DNA from: Paenibacillus macerans
GTDB taxonomy: Bacteria; Bacillota; Bacilli; Paenibacillales; Paenibacillaceae
Reading direction: 5' to 3'
DNA length: 52,053 bases
Assembly (NCBI RefSeq): GCF_023715465.1
Contig: NZ_JAMBOE010000025.1
Span: forward strand, 1-52,053
Shown: piece by piece, positions 32,116 to 39,922 of the stretch
How positions within the stretch are numbered: position 1 is the first letter of the stretch
How the letters are laid out: each line of letters opens with the position of its first letter
The notes under the pieces: generated by a model
What the model was told of the DNA's origin: nothing
Database searches by the model: none
Seen by the model: the letters and a program-made list of their open reading frames with translations, nothing else
Program-made: the position numbers and the translations under genes

Positions 32116-32199
32116 ATGTTTACATGAATGCCCTAGGAATCATTACCCAGACTTACTCGCTCCGCAAACAGGCCAAAAGCATCCTTTTTGCCGGGAAAC

Positions 32200-32228
32200 T
32201 TGCCAATGTTGGCCCGCTTTGGTAAAAT
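32200..32228 (+). promoter_or_regulatory. Sigma-A promoter of the second riboswitch/NlpC-P60 unit
   Basis: TTGCCA (32200-32205), 17 bp, TAAAAT (32223-32228), the same boxes as at 31314-31343. After the start both leaders share AGTAACA and TTTGTAATT before the aptamer. Confidence 0.65.
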
Positions 32229-32295
32229 GACCAACAGAAATAGTAACAACTTTGTAATTTTTGTTGTAACGTCGTTTTAGGGTGCATACTACATG

Positions 32296-32411
32296 AACTG
32301 CCGAATTCCCCGCACCCGGGAAACGGGGGAACCACATCAGGGTGAATTGATCTCGCTCCAAAGGGATCATAGGGAACCTTCAACCGAATCCTTAAGCTAA
32401 CCTCGCAGGCC
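32296..32411 (+). promoter_or_regulatory. Cyclic di-AMP riboswitch (ydaO/yuaA class), copy 2
   Basis: Same signature elements as copy 1 (GCCGAATTCC, GGGAAACGGGGGAACCA, GGGTGAATTGATC, GGGAACCTTCAACCGAATCC, AGCTAACCTCGCAGGC). CTGC just before the aptamer and GCAG at its end can extend the closing helix. The ribosome site TTGGAAGGAG follows at once. Confidence 0.93.
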
Positions 32412-32430
32412 TTGGAAGGAGTTAGACATC

Positions 32431-32913
32431 TTGAGAAAGACTTTAGCAGCAGCGGTAACGAGTTTGGCTTTATGCTTCACCCTGGGAGCTGGAAGCGCCT
32501 TCGCGGCCGAGCAGGAAACTTCACTCTCCGGCATCGTTGATTCCGTGTACGGCACGCCTTACAAATACGGCGGCACCAGCACGGCCGGATTTGATTGCTC
32601 CGGGTTTACGCGGTATGTGTTTAAGCAAATGGGCGTTACGCTCCCTCGCGTATCCACGGCCCAATACAAGGTAGGTACGGCGGTGTCCAAAAGCGAGCTG
32701 CAAGCCGGTGACCTTGTCTTCTTTAACACCCTGGGGGGCGGAAAAGTATCGCATGTAGGCATCTACGTTGGCGACGGAGAATTTGCCCATGCCTCCTCTT
32801 CCAAAGGAATCCGGATCGACAAGTTGCGCAACAGTTATTATGAGAACCGCTACGTTGGCGCGAAGCGGGTGCTCAGCAAATACGGTTACTCCGTGTACGC
32901 AGGGGAATCTTGA
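32431..32913 (+). CDS. Secreted NlpC/P60 peptidoglycan endopeptidase, copy 2
   Basis: 160 residues. Signal peptide (about 1-26, LALCFTLGAGSAFA), then a single NlpC/P60 domain: catalytic C56 in FDCSGFTRYVFKQMG, and the His pair region VSHVGIYVGDGEFAHASSSKG. The two copies share most motifs, including identical VGIYVGDGEFAHASSSKG, so they arose by tandem duplication together with promoter and riboswitch. TTG start at 32431 behind GGAAGGAG. Ends with its own terminator. Confidence 0.92.
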   Translation: MRKTLAAAVTSLALCFTLGAGSAFAAEQETSLSGIVDSVYGTPYKYGGTSTAGFDCSGFTRYVFKQMGVTLPRVSTAQYKVGTAVSKSELQAGDLVFFNTLGGGKVSHVGIYVGDGEFAHASSSKGIRIDKLRNSYYENRYVGAKRVLSKYGYSVYAGES

Positions 32914-32954
32914 ACCTCCGCCGGCGCTTTATCTTCACTTCACATGATCTGCCT

Positions 32955-32996
32955 GCCGTAAGCCAATTTCATGAGAAATGGCTTGCGGTTTTTTTC
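32955..32996 (+). terminator. Intrinsic terminator of NlpC/P60 copy 2
   Basis: CCGTAAGCCAATTTC pairs with GAAATGGCTTGCGG and is followed by TTTTTTT. Confidence 0.85.
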
Positions 32997-33157
32997 ATCC
33001 CTAGCTATATAACGAAGCGACACGCCAAAAGGTTACCGATTTTTTGTTTATTTCCATATATCCACAGGAGTCCGAACGCCGGCAAAACCTTTACAAGTTA
33101 AGTAAATCCCGTTAGAGTGAGGGTAATAGGAATGCCGTTTTTTTAAGGAGGATCCCA

Positions 33158-33661
33158 ATGGATAAACCGATTCTTCAGTTTCGCATCGTCCCCATGGAAG
33201 AGAGCCACGGCGCGGAAATCTGCACCTGGCGGTACGATTCTCCCTATGACGTCTACAGCTGGCTTCCTTGGGAACAAATGAAAGCGCTCGATGTTGAATT
33301 CGGCAATCCGGCAATCAGAGCGGAGCAATACGTGTCTGTGCTGGACGAAAGCGGAGAACTTGCAGGATTTGCTCAATATTTCCCGCTTAAGGATGTAACG
33401 CGGCTCGGCATCGGCATGAAACCGGAATTGTGCGGGCATGGGCTCGGCAAACGATTTGTAACAACGATCGTCGAGGAGGCGCTGCGGCGGAAACCGGACC
33501 ATGAGATCGACTTGGAAGTACTCACGTGGAACACCCGGGCGATTCGCGCTTATCAGAAGGCCGGCTTCACCATTACCGACCTTTACGAGAAAATGACCCC
33601 TGGCGGCATCTCCAAGCCTTTTTATTGCATGGTCTATCGGGGGCCTCGGGCTTCATCCTAA
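33158..33661 (+). CDS. GNAT family N-acetyltransferase
   Basis: 167 residues, cytoplasmic. Acetyl-CoA-dependent transferase fold: MEESHGAEICTWRY at the N-terminus, the central strand RLGIGMKPELCGHGLGKRFV with a Q/RxxGxG/A-like loop (CGHGLG), and the C-terminal NTRAIRAYQKAGFTI helix-strand typical of RimJ/RimL-like members. Substrate cannot be told. ATG 33158 follows AAGGAGG by 7 nt. Probably monocistronic. Confidence 0.88.
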   Translation: MDKPILQFRIVPMEESHGAEICTWRYDSPYDVYSWLPWEQMKALDVEFGNPAIRAEQYVSVLDESGELAGFAQYFPLKDVTRLGIGMKPELCGHGLGKRFVTTIVEEALRRKPDHEIDLEVLTWNTRAIRAYQKAGFTITDLYEKMTPGGISKPFYCMVYRGPRASS

Positions 33662-33819
33662 AGGCTCCCGATCCATTAAAACGGACTTGCCTATGAAGTT
33701 TGTTACAAATTTTACCGTGATTACGATGGAATTGTTCCTAATTTTGACACAAAGACTATGATCGGGCGGCATGTTCCGTTATAATGAATAAGGTAGCTTA
33801 CATAGGAGGGGCGATTGGA

Positions 33820-34179
33820 ATGCAAAAGTGGATCATGAGCGGATTGTTTCTCGTAGCTTGCGCTATGGCTGTTGTACTGATGTTCACCCTGCCGAGCCGG
33901 GAGCAGGCCGCTAAGGAAGCCAAACCGCAATTGCCTGCAATTACGATGAATGCGGAACAAGCCGAAGCCACCGTCAAAGCCAACTGCATCACCTGCCACG
34001 GAGATCAGTTGCAAGGGGGCGCGGGACCGAATCTGCAAAAGATCGGCGCCGAACTGACGGCTGACCAGCTTTACGGCATTATCACCAAAGGCAAAGGCGG
34101 AATGATGCCTTCCTTCAAAGATCGGCTGAAGGATGAAGAGATTGCCAACGTTGCGATGTGGCTCGCGGAGAAAAAATAA
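33820..34179 (+). CDS. Membrane-bound c-type cytochrome (c551-like)
   Basis: 119 residues. One haem c site C56-x-x-C59-H60 (NCITCHGD) and axial Met M95 or M96 (GGMMPSF), a small class I cytochrome domain. The N-terminus is short and hydrophobic; LVAC at 11-14 fits a lipobox, so it may be a lipoprotein like B. subtilis CccB, or stay anchored by an uncleaved helix. ATG 33820 follows AGGAGGGG by about 8 nt; an earlier in-frame ATG lacks a ribosome site. Probably carries electrons to a terminal oxidase. Confidence 0.9.
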   Translation: MQKWIMSGLFLVACAMAVVLMFTLPSREQAAKEAKPQLPAITMNAEQAEATVKANCITCHGDQLQGGAGPNLQKIGAELTADQLYGIITKGKGGMMPSFKDRLKDEEIANVAMWLAEKK

Positions 34180-34194
34180 CTGCACACGAAAAGT

Positions 34195-34238
34195 ACGCCC
34201 GCCGGAAACTTAAGCGTTTCCGGCGGGCGTTTTTTTTG
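34195..34238. terminator. Intrinsic terminator after the cytochrome c gene
   Basis: CGCCCGCCGGAAAC-TTAAGC-GTTTCCGGCGGGCG, a perfect 14-bp stem, followed by TTTTTTTT on the plus strand, 7 bp before the convergent pterin dehydratase gene ends. Confidence 0.9.
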
Positions 34239-34244
34239 CCTGGC

Positions 34245-34547
34245 CTAATCCGCAGCGCGCATTTTGTCAAACGCCTCGTTATATTGCTGCGCTTCTTTAA
34301 TATCCACTGCCGTAATTCCGCCTTCTTCCCACGAGGTCAGCCGGAGCGTCACGGTTTTATAGTCGATCGTAATAAACGGGTGATGATTAAACGCTTCTGA
34401 AATTGCGGCTACCTCATCCACGAAAGCAATACCCTTCATAAAATTGGAGAACGTATATTTGCGGAAGATCCATCGTCCTTCCTCAAGTTCCCAGCCTTCC
34501 AGCTTTTCCAAATGCGCTTGTACTTCTTGCGGTGTAAACGGCATCAT
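34245..34547 (-). CDS. 4a-hydroxytetrahydrobiopterin dehydratase (pterin carbinolamine dehydratase)
   Basis: 100 residues. Dehydrates pterin-4a-carbinolamine; in bacteria it may also serve molybdopterin or folate-linked chemistry. Signature EAFNHHPFITIDYKTVTLRLTSWEEGGIT contains the catalytic His-His and the conserved Tyr/Thr strand; WELEEGRWIFRKYTFSNF is the N-terminal strand pair. GGGGAGGAT precedes ATG 34547. No phenylalanine hydroxylase is nearby, so the physiological pterin is unclear. Confidence 0.93.
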   Translation of the reverse strand: MMPFTPQEVQAHLEKLEGWELEEGRWIFRKYTFSNFMKGIAFVDEVAAISEAFNHHPFITIDYKTVTLRLTSWEEGGITAVDIKEAQQYNEAFDKMRAAD

Positions 34548-34720
34548 TTATCCTCCCCGTTCTCTTCAAGAACTCCTTATTATGTAAGTATCCCCTGGCG
34601 CATCGGGACCTAAGCTTCCGGCCCCGTCCTCTACTATTTTATTCTGCAAACACCCTGAACATGCGTACTGCTTCCTGACTAACTATTTTACCACGGAACC
34701 CCGGGTCAAACCAAATTTCT

Positions 34721-35014
34721 CTAGATCAAAGCCACGGAAGTAAGCTCTTCGTCCCCGATCAGAACATTGATGCGATGTCCTTCCGGATCATAGATGACGA
34801 TCGCGCTTCCGACCTCAATGACGGGTTCCGCGCCTAACGCAAAAAACAGGTCCTCAGCCAGCGCCTCCTGCACCTCGGCCCGCTCTTCATCCGCCAATCC
34901 CGCCCACTCCGACGATTCCATATCAAAGAAAAGATAGCTATCGGAAATCCGGCCCACCGCTTCCGTCAAGTCGGCCAAAATATATTCATAATCCCTTCCG
35001 TGCTTTACGCCCAC
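34721..35014 (-). CDS. Small acidic hypothetical protein
   Basis: 97 residues, strongly acidic, no signal or membrane segment. Predicted helix (EYILADLTEAVGRI), a helical middle (DEERAEVQEALAEDLFFAL) and a C-terminal strand pair (VGSAIVIYDPEGHRINVLIGDEEL). No family recognised. GTG start at 35014 with GGGAGG about 9 nt upstream. The spacer 34548-34720 toward the pterin dehydratase holds no obvious gene. Confidence 0.65.
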   Translation of the reverse strand: MGVKHGRDYEYILADLTEAVGRISDSYLFFDMESSEWAGLADEERAEVQEALAEDLFFALGAEPVIEVGSAIVIYDPEGHRINVLIGDEELTSVALI

Positions 35015-35080
35015 TGTTATATCCTCCCTTGATAACCCTGGCTTTCAGGTCATGCTCTTATTATACCGGAAAAAACCACT

Positions 35081-35107
35081 TAAAAAAAAAGGCAGAACTG
35101 TCGATAA
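35081..35107 (+). promoter_or_regulatory. Sigma-D-like motility promoter of motAB
   Basis: TAAA (35081-35084), exactly 15 bp, then GTCGATAA (35100-35107), against the flagellar sigma-D consensus TAAA-N15-GCCGATAT (six of eight in the -10). It lies about 100 bp before motA. A hairpin TTTCCGC/GCGGAAA sits in the leader. Confidence 0.65.
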
Positions 35108-35204
35108 AATAGATAAATCTTTTTTTAGGCAGCAGTAACGTCTTTTCCGCAAGGATGCGGAAAGAAAAGAAAGGATTCAATTTAACTCAAGGACGAGGTG
35201 TACA

Positions 35205-36008
35205 ATGGAAATTTCATCGATTATTGGACTTATTCTTGGACTCGTTTCGCTTATCTTAGGGATGTTCTTGAAAGGCGCGCCTGTTGAAAGCCTGGTCTCC
35301 AACCCCGCGGCCTTTGTCATTATATTTGTCGGGACCGCGGCGACGCTGTTCATGGCCTTCCCTATGGCGGAGCTCAAGAAGTTTCCGAAACTGCTCAAAT
35401 TGACCGTCTCTCAACCGAAGATGATTACCAAAGCCGAGCTGATCACCCTATTCACGGAATGGGCGACGATTACCCGCCGTGAAGGCCTGCTTGCCCTGGA
35501 GGCGAAGGTGGAAGAAATCGACGATGACTTTTTGCGCGGGGGCATGCGCATGATCATTGACGGCAATGATCAGGAGTTCGTTCAAGACGTGCTTACCGAA
35601 GATATCGCGGCGACTGAAGAGCGCCATAAAGTCGGGGCCCTGATGTTTTCCCAAGCCGGGATGTACGCGCCCACCCTCGGCGTTCTCGGCGCCGTAGTCG
35701 GCTTGATTGCGGCCCTCTCGGATATGAGCGATATTGAGAAATTGTCCCACGCGATTTCCGGCGCTTTTATCGCCACCGTGTTTGGTATTTTTACCGGTTA
35801 TGTGTTATGGCACCCGATTTCCAATAAATTGAAGCGCCTTTCCAAAAAAGAAATGGAAGTGAAGTTGATGATGGTGGAGGGACTGCTGTCGATCCAATCC
35901 GGCGTGTCCACCATCGCGATTCAACAGAAGCTGGCCGTGTTCTTAACCCCTGCCGAACGTGCGCAAATTTTAGAAAAGGGGGTAAATGAAGGTGAGCAAA
36001 AAGAATAG
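35205..36008 (+). CDS. motA: Flagellar motor stator protein MotA
   Basis: 267 residues, four membrane helices (about 5-20, 30-50, 150-170, 182-202). With MotB it forms the ion-conducting stator that drives the flagellum. The cytoplasmic loop contains the conserved torque region (TRREGLLALEAKVEEIDDDFLRGGM, EERHKVGALMF), then YAPTLGVLGAVVGLIAAL and GYVLWHPISNKLKR at the pore helices. The sequence resembles B. subtilis MotA more than MotP. Overlaps motB by 17 bp; the pair is translationally linked. Confidence 0.95.
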   Translation: MEISSIIGLILGLVSLILGMFLKGAPVESLVSNPAAFVIIFVGTAATLFMAFPMAELKKFPKLLKLTVSQPKMITKAELITLFTEWATITRREGLLALEAKVEEIDDDFLRGGMRMIIDGNDQEFVQDVLTEDIAATEERHKVGALMFSQAGMYAPTLGVLGAVVGLIAALSDMSDIEKLSHAISGAFIATVFGIFTGYVLWHPISNKLKRLSKKEMEVKLMMVEGLLSIQSGVSTIAIQQKLAVFLTPAERAQILEKGVNEGEQKE

Positions 36009-36777
36009 ACACCAGGAACACGAGGAACATGCCGACGAAAGCTGGCTGCTCCCTTATTCCGACTTAATGACGCTGATGCTGGCGCTGTTCATCGTTTTGT
36101 TCGGCATGAGCACGGTCGACGCCAAGAAATTTGAGGAAATGAGTCAGGCGTTCAACAGCATCCTTACCGGAAGTGCCGGCATTTTGGAGCAAACGTCCAT
36201 GACCCAAAACGAGAACATGGGGCAAGACCGGCAGCGCGAAACCTCTTCCATGAGCAATACCGAGCTGATGCGCAAGGAACAGGAAAGCCTGGAGGCCCTG
36301 AAACGGCAGCTGGATAATTATATCAAGGAAAATGGGCTGACCGAGGATCTGGATACGAAGCTCAACCAATCGCAGTTAATGATCACGATCAGCGATAAAG
36401 CGTTGTTCGCTTCGGGCGAAGCCGTGGTCAAGCCGGAATCCAGTCAGCTTGCCAAAGCAATCTCGACGATGCTGCAGGAGTTTCCGGACTATGAGGTGAT
36501 CGTTTCGGGGCATACGGACAACGTACCGATCTCCACCTATGAATTCCCGTCCAACTGGGATTTGAGCGCGAAGCGCGCCTTGAACTTCATGAAGATCCTG
36601 CTGCAGAATACCAACCTGGATCGGAAGAAATTCAGCGCGATCGGCTACGGCGAATATCACCCCGTCGCCGGCAACGATACGGCAGCAGGAAGAGCCCAAA
36701 ACCGCCGGGTTGAAGTCTCGATCATCCGCAAATATGTGGACAGGAATCAACAGCTTGGCGTTACTGCGGCACACTAA
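35992..36777 (+). CDS. motB: Flagellar motor stator protein MotB
   Basis: 261 residues. One membrane helix carries the ion-binding Asp: with the GTG start at 35992 it is D24 (LLPYSDLMTLMLALFIVLF), the same number as in B. subtilis MotB. A plug/linker region is followed by an OmpA-like peptidoglycan-binding domain (VIVSGHTDNVPI, WDLSAKRALNFM, GYGEYHPVAGNDTAAGRAQNRRVEVSI). GTG is preferred because AGGGGG lies 9 nt upstream; ATG 35986 is too close. Similarity suggests proton drive; Na+ specificity cannot be excluded. Confidence 0.95.
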   Translation: MSKKNRHQEHEEHADESWLLPYSDLMTLMLALFIVLFGMSTVDAKKFEEMSQAFNSILTGSAGILEQTSMTQNENMGQDRQRETSSMSNTELMRKEQESLEALKRQLDNYIKENGLTEDLDTKLNQSQLMITISDKALFASGEAVVKPESSQLAKAISTMLQEFPDYEVIVSGHTDNVPISTYEFPSNWDLSAKRALNFMKILLQNTNLDRKKFSAIGYGEYHPVAGNDTAAGRAQNRRVEVSIIRKYVDRNQQLGVTAAH

Positions 36778-36795
36778 CGGCGGTAAAAACAAATA

Positions 36796-36831
36796 AAGGC
36801 AGGCCCTTACATCAGGGTCTGCCTTCGTTTT
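36796..36831 (+). terminator. Intrinsic terminator of motAB
   Basis: AAGGCAG-CCCT-TACATC-AGGG-CTGCCTT followed by CGTTTTCG, 18 bp past motB and just before the convergent rluF. Confidence 0.75.
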
Positions 36832-36852
36832 CGTTTGTTGCATTTCGTTGTT

Positions 36853-37557
36853 TCAGGTCAGCTTATAATTCAGCGCTTCGCCAAGCTCCCGCTTCTCCCG
36901 CTCGGTCAAATCCCGCCAAGTGCCGGCCTTTTGTTCACCCAGGTGGATATTCATGATCCGGATCCGCTGCAGCTTGCGTACCTCATAACCCAAGGCGCTG
37001 CACATCCTGCGGATTTGCCGGTTTTTTCCCTCCGTTAAAATAATCCGAAACACCCGCTCCGAAATTCGGGTCACTTTGCAGGGCAAGGTCATCTGTCCTA
37101 AAATTTTCACGCCTTCGCTCATCGCCTTCAGAAAGCCGGACGACATTGGACGGTCTACCGTCACGATATATTCCTTCTCATGTTTGCCTTCGGCCCGTAA
37201 AATTTTGTTGACGATATCCCCGTCGCTCGTCAGCAAAATCAGCCCCTCCGAGTCTTTGTCGAGACGGCCGATCGGAAAAATCCGCTCCGAATGCCCGACA
37301 AAATCGACGATATTGCCTTTGATATGGCTCTCCGTGGTACTTGTGATCCCTACCGGCTTATTCAAGGCAATATAGACGTGTTTGGTCTGTTTAGGCGCAA
37401 TCGGCTTCCCCTCAACCCGCACATCGTCGCCCGGTTCGGCCTGGCTGCCCAGCACGGCGGTGACTCCGTTGATCGTCACTTTCCCCGACTCCACCAGCTT
37501 GTCCGCTTCGCGGCGAGAGCAAAATCCTGTCTCACTGATAAATTTGTTAATCCGCAT
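36853..37557 (-). CDS. rluF: 23S rRNA pseudouridine synthase RluF-like
   Basis: 234 residues, RsuA/RluB/E/F family. N-terminal S4 RNA-binding domain (MRINKFISETGFCSRREADKLVESGKVTING), linker, then the catalytic domain with the Asp in GRLDKDSEGLILLTSDG and the KLR-like RQIRRMCSALGYEVRKLQRIRI. The fit to E. coli RluF along its length is better than to RluB, but the exact target base is not provable here. It begins 9 bp after the sensor kinase ends, so both share a transcript. Confidence 0.88.
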   Translation of the reverse strand: MRINKFISETGFCSRREADKLVESGKVTINGVTAVLGSQAEPGDDVRVEGKPIAPKQTKHVYIALNKPVGITSTTESHIKGNIVDFVGHSERIFPIGRLDKDSEGLILLTSDGDIVNKILRAEGKHEKEYIVTVDRPMSSGFLKAMSEGVKILGQMTLPCKVTRISERVFRIILTEGKNRQIRRMCSALGYEVRKLQRIRIMNIHLGEQKAGTWRDLTEREKRELGEALNYKLT

Positions 37558-37566
37558 GATATAACT

Positions 37567-39513
37567 TTATCCACCCGTCTCTGTAAAATTCAAGCCGCCT
37601 TGCCCGCAGCCATCGGCCAAATCCGTCAGCTCTCCGGAGTTCGCAGCTTCCTCCGCAGAAGCCAGAGGCAACGTAATCGTGACGACCGTGCCTTTGCCCA
37701 ACTCGCTTTCGATCAGCAGCGTTCCCCGATGGCTCTCGATAATACGCTGGCTTACCATCAGCCCCAAACCGGTCCCCTTTTCCTTGTTCGTGTAGAAGGG
37801 CTCCCCCAGCTTGAGCAGCCGCTCCTTCGCGATGCCTTCGCCCTCGTCAATCACCCGCAGCACCGCTTGGCGGCCATCGTGCACCTCCAACTGAAGGGCG
37901 ATTTTCCCGCCTTTTGGCATAGCCTCCATGGCGTTTTTCAGCACATTGATAAACACCTGCTTAAGTTGATTTTCCTCACAATGTACCATAACTGGCTGCT
38001 GCGAGAAAAGAACCGCGAACTCGATATTATGTAAGTGCGCCTCACTATCCAATAAAGAGACGACGTCCCCCAGCGTAAAACGAACATCCTTCGTGAGAAA
38101 TTGCACGGCCTGCGGCTTTGCGAGAATCAAAAATTCGCTGACAATCAGGTTAATCCGGTCCAGTTCAGCCAGCATGACATCGGTGTGCATCGTATTGATC
38201 GCTTTGGTCTGCTGCTGCATTTGCAGAAAACCCCGCAGCGTTGTCAGCGGATTGCGGATCTCATGGGCGACCCCCGCCGCCAGTTGACCGACCGTGGTCA
38301 ACTTTTCCGAGCGGCGCAGCAGTTCATCCATCTTATTGTGTTCCGTCATGTCCCGGGAAATGCTGATAAACGCCGTAATTTTACCTTCCTGGTCATAAAT
38401 CGGCGATACGCTGATGCCTACCTCGACCGAGCCTCCATCCTTGCGCAGACGTACCGTTTCCGTCACGACGGAGGCCGCCTTGCCGCCCGACTCCTCTTCT
38501 TGGCGCCAGGCCGTCCTGTTCTCCTCTTCCTCAAAGGGAGGAGTAAACTCAAGGCGCGAACCGATGATCTCTTCGCTCGTCCACCCATACAAGCTCTCAA
38601 AGGCGGGGTTCACCAGCCGCACCCGTCCTTCGACATCCGTAATATGAATCGCGTCGGCGGTTTGACTGATGATCGATTCCAAATATTCTTTCATGGAGCG
38701 GTTTTCTTCGCTTTTCTGCGTTAATTCCTTGGTGTAGTTGCCCAAGCTGTCGGCCATCGCGTTGATTTTGTTAGCCAGCAGGCCTAGCTCATCCTTCCGG
38801 TCCACCTGAAGCCGGGCTTCAAACTGCCCGACGGACAGCTCATTGACCTGGTCAAGAATATTCCGAATCGGCAGAATCAGACGGCCCGCCATCCAGTAAC
38901 TGGTCAAAACCATCAAAACCAGCAGACTGACCGACACTGTAAACTGGCTGATCACTTGCTTCGAGATGGCGCCTGCGATCGGTTCATAACTGGAGATAAT
39001 GCGAATCACGTAAGGCGCCTGTTTGTTCGGAAGAATCGGAACATAGCTAACCAAGACATGCTCGTTATTAATCATCGTGTCGTACAAAAGGCTTTTCTTT
39101 TGGCTGATCGATTCCCGAACGGCCCTTTCCACCATGCCGTCATTTTTGTATTCATAGGTCCCGAATAAGAGATGATCCTGATCGATTTGCTGTGGATTAA
39201 AACCGCTGATCTCCAACAGGCTGTTATTGGTGCCGAGGGATTCACGCACGATCCGTTCCGGGCTGGTCATATAAAGAATCCCGTCCACCAACCTGCCGTT
39301 GATTTTGTCCCCAAGTGACAGCTTGACATAATTATACACCGAGCGACTTTGTTCGACAGCGAGAGCGATATGCTTGGCCGTCAGCATCATGTTCGCTTCC
39401 CGGTCTTTACGCAAATTGTCCCGGGTCGAGAAATAGCTTAGCACGATATTCAAGGACAAGATGATCATGGCAAAACATGAGATGATCAAAGCAAGTTTTG
39501 TTTTTATAGTCAA
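37567..39513 (-). CDS. Sporulation-type PAS sensor histidine kinase
   Basis: 648 residues. Two membrane helices (about 8-28 and 190-212) flank an extracellular sensor domain; then HAMP (RLILPIRNILDQVNELSVGQF), PAS/PAC (about 275-395, IITSQTADAIHITD-like start, FISISRDMTEHNK), dimerisation box GVAHEIRNPLTTLRGFLQMQ with the phospho-His, and ATPase with N, G1 (DEGEGIA) and G2 (GTGLGLMVSQRI) boxes. No response regulator is adjacent. The H-box resembles KinA/KinE-type kinases that phosphorylate Spo0F. TTG start at 39513 behind GGGGTG. Confidence 0.9.
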   Translation of the reverse strand: MTIKTKLALIISCFAMIILSLNIVLSYFSTRDNLRKDREANMMLTAKHIALAVEQSRSVYNYVKLSLGDKINGRLVDGILYMTSPERIVRESLGTNNSLLEISGFNPQQIDQDHLLFGTYEYKNDGMVERAVRESISQKKSLLYDTMINNEHVLVSYVPILPNKQAPYVIRIISSYEPIAGAISKQVISQFTVSVSLLVLMVLTSYWMAGRLILPIRNILDQVNELSVGQFEARLQVDRKDELGLLANKINAMADSLGNYTKELTQKSEENRSMKEYLESIISQTADAIHITDVEGRVRLVNPAFESLYGWTSEEIIGSRLEFTPPFEEEENRTAWRQEEESGGKAASVVTETVRLRKDGGSVEVGISVSPIYDQEGKITAFISISRDMTEHNKMDELLRRSEKLTTVGQLAAGVAHEIRNPLTTLRGFLQMQQQTKAINTMHTDVMLAELDRINLIVSEFLILAKPQAVQFLTKDVRFTLGDVVSLLDSEAHLHNIEFAVLFSQQPVMVHCEENQLKQVFINVLKNAMEAMPKGGKIALQLEVHDGRQAVLRVIDEGEGIAKERLLKLGEPFYTNKEKGTGLGLMVSQRIIESHRGTLLIESELGKGTVVTITLPLASAEEAANSGELTDLADGCGQGGLNFTETGG

Positions 39514-39706
39514 AGTTTCACCCCACTTCTAGAGCTATAGTAATGGGTTTTTATGGTAATCCGTAATTTTCTACTTTCATCATACCTTTTACGACAAGTT
39601 TTGCAAAGACGTTGAAATTCCCAGATCGTTTCCCTACAATAAGAAAAAATGCCTATACTGTTGGTACTTGGGTTGCATCGGCATAAAATAAAGATGTAAA
39701 CCCAAC

Positions 39707-39922
39707 TTATCCACATACTATTAACATATCAACAGGACCAAAGTATAATATGTGTATAATAATGGGGATAACAACCCGCTTATTCACAGTGTTATACACA
39801 ACATGTTAACAACGAATGCTTGTTCGTTGAACAAACCTGGGATAAACACCTTAGAAGGAGTTGAACTGATTATTGATGTCCTTTTCATCACTCCCGGAAC
39901 CGCCATCCTCCACTTATCCACA
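39707..39922. promoter_or_regulatory. DnaA-box cluster between sensor kinase gene and tadA
   Basis: Five perfect TTATNCACA boxes: TTATCCACA at 39707-39715 (+) and 39914-39922 (+, inside tadA codons), TTATACACA at 39751-39759 (-) and 39792-39800 (+), TTATTCACA at 39780-39788 (+); plus TTATCCCCA (one mismatch) at 39763-39771 (-). Two are only 12 bp apart. The region is AT-rich and overlaps promoters in both directions. It is not next to dnaA or dnaN, so it is more likely a regulatory or DnaA-titrating site than oriC. Confidence 0.75.
39721..39749 (+). promoter_or_regulatory. Sigma-A promoter of tadA, overlapping a divergent promoter
   Basis: TTAACA (39721-39726), 17 bp, perfect TATAAT (39744-39749) on the plus strand, start near 39756. 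On the minus strand TTGTTA (39769-39774), 18 bp, TATTAT (39745-39750) could serve the sensor kinase. DnaA boxes lie in the minus-strand spacer and across the tadA start site. Confidence 0.65.

Noticed and set aside
33742..33786. TTGACA and TATAAT upstream of the cytochrome c gene as one promoter
   Set aside because: The spacing is about 30 bp, too far to form one sigma-A promoter.
39707..39922. Chromosomal replication origin (oriC)
   Set aside because: DnaA boxes are present, but dnaA and dnaN are not adjacent, and gene order and direction place the origin to the right of the window.
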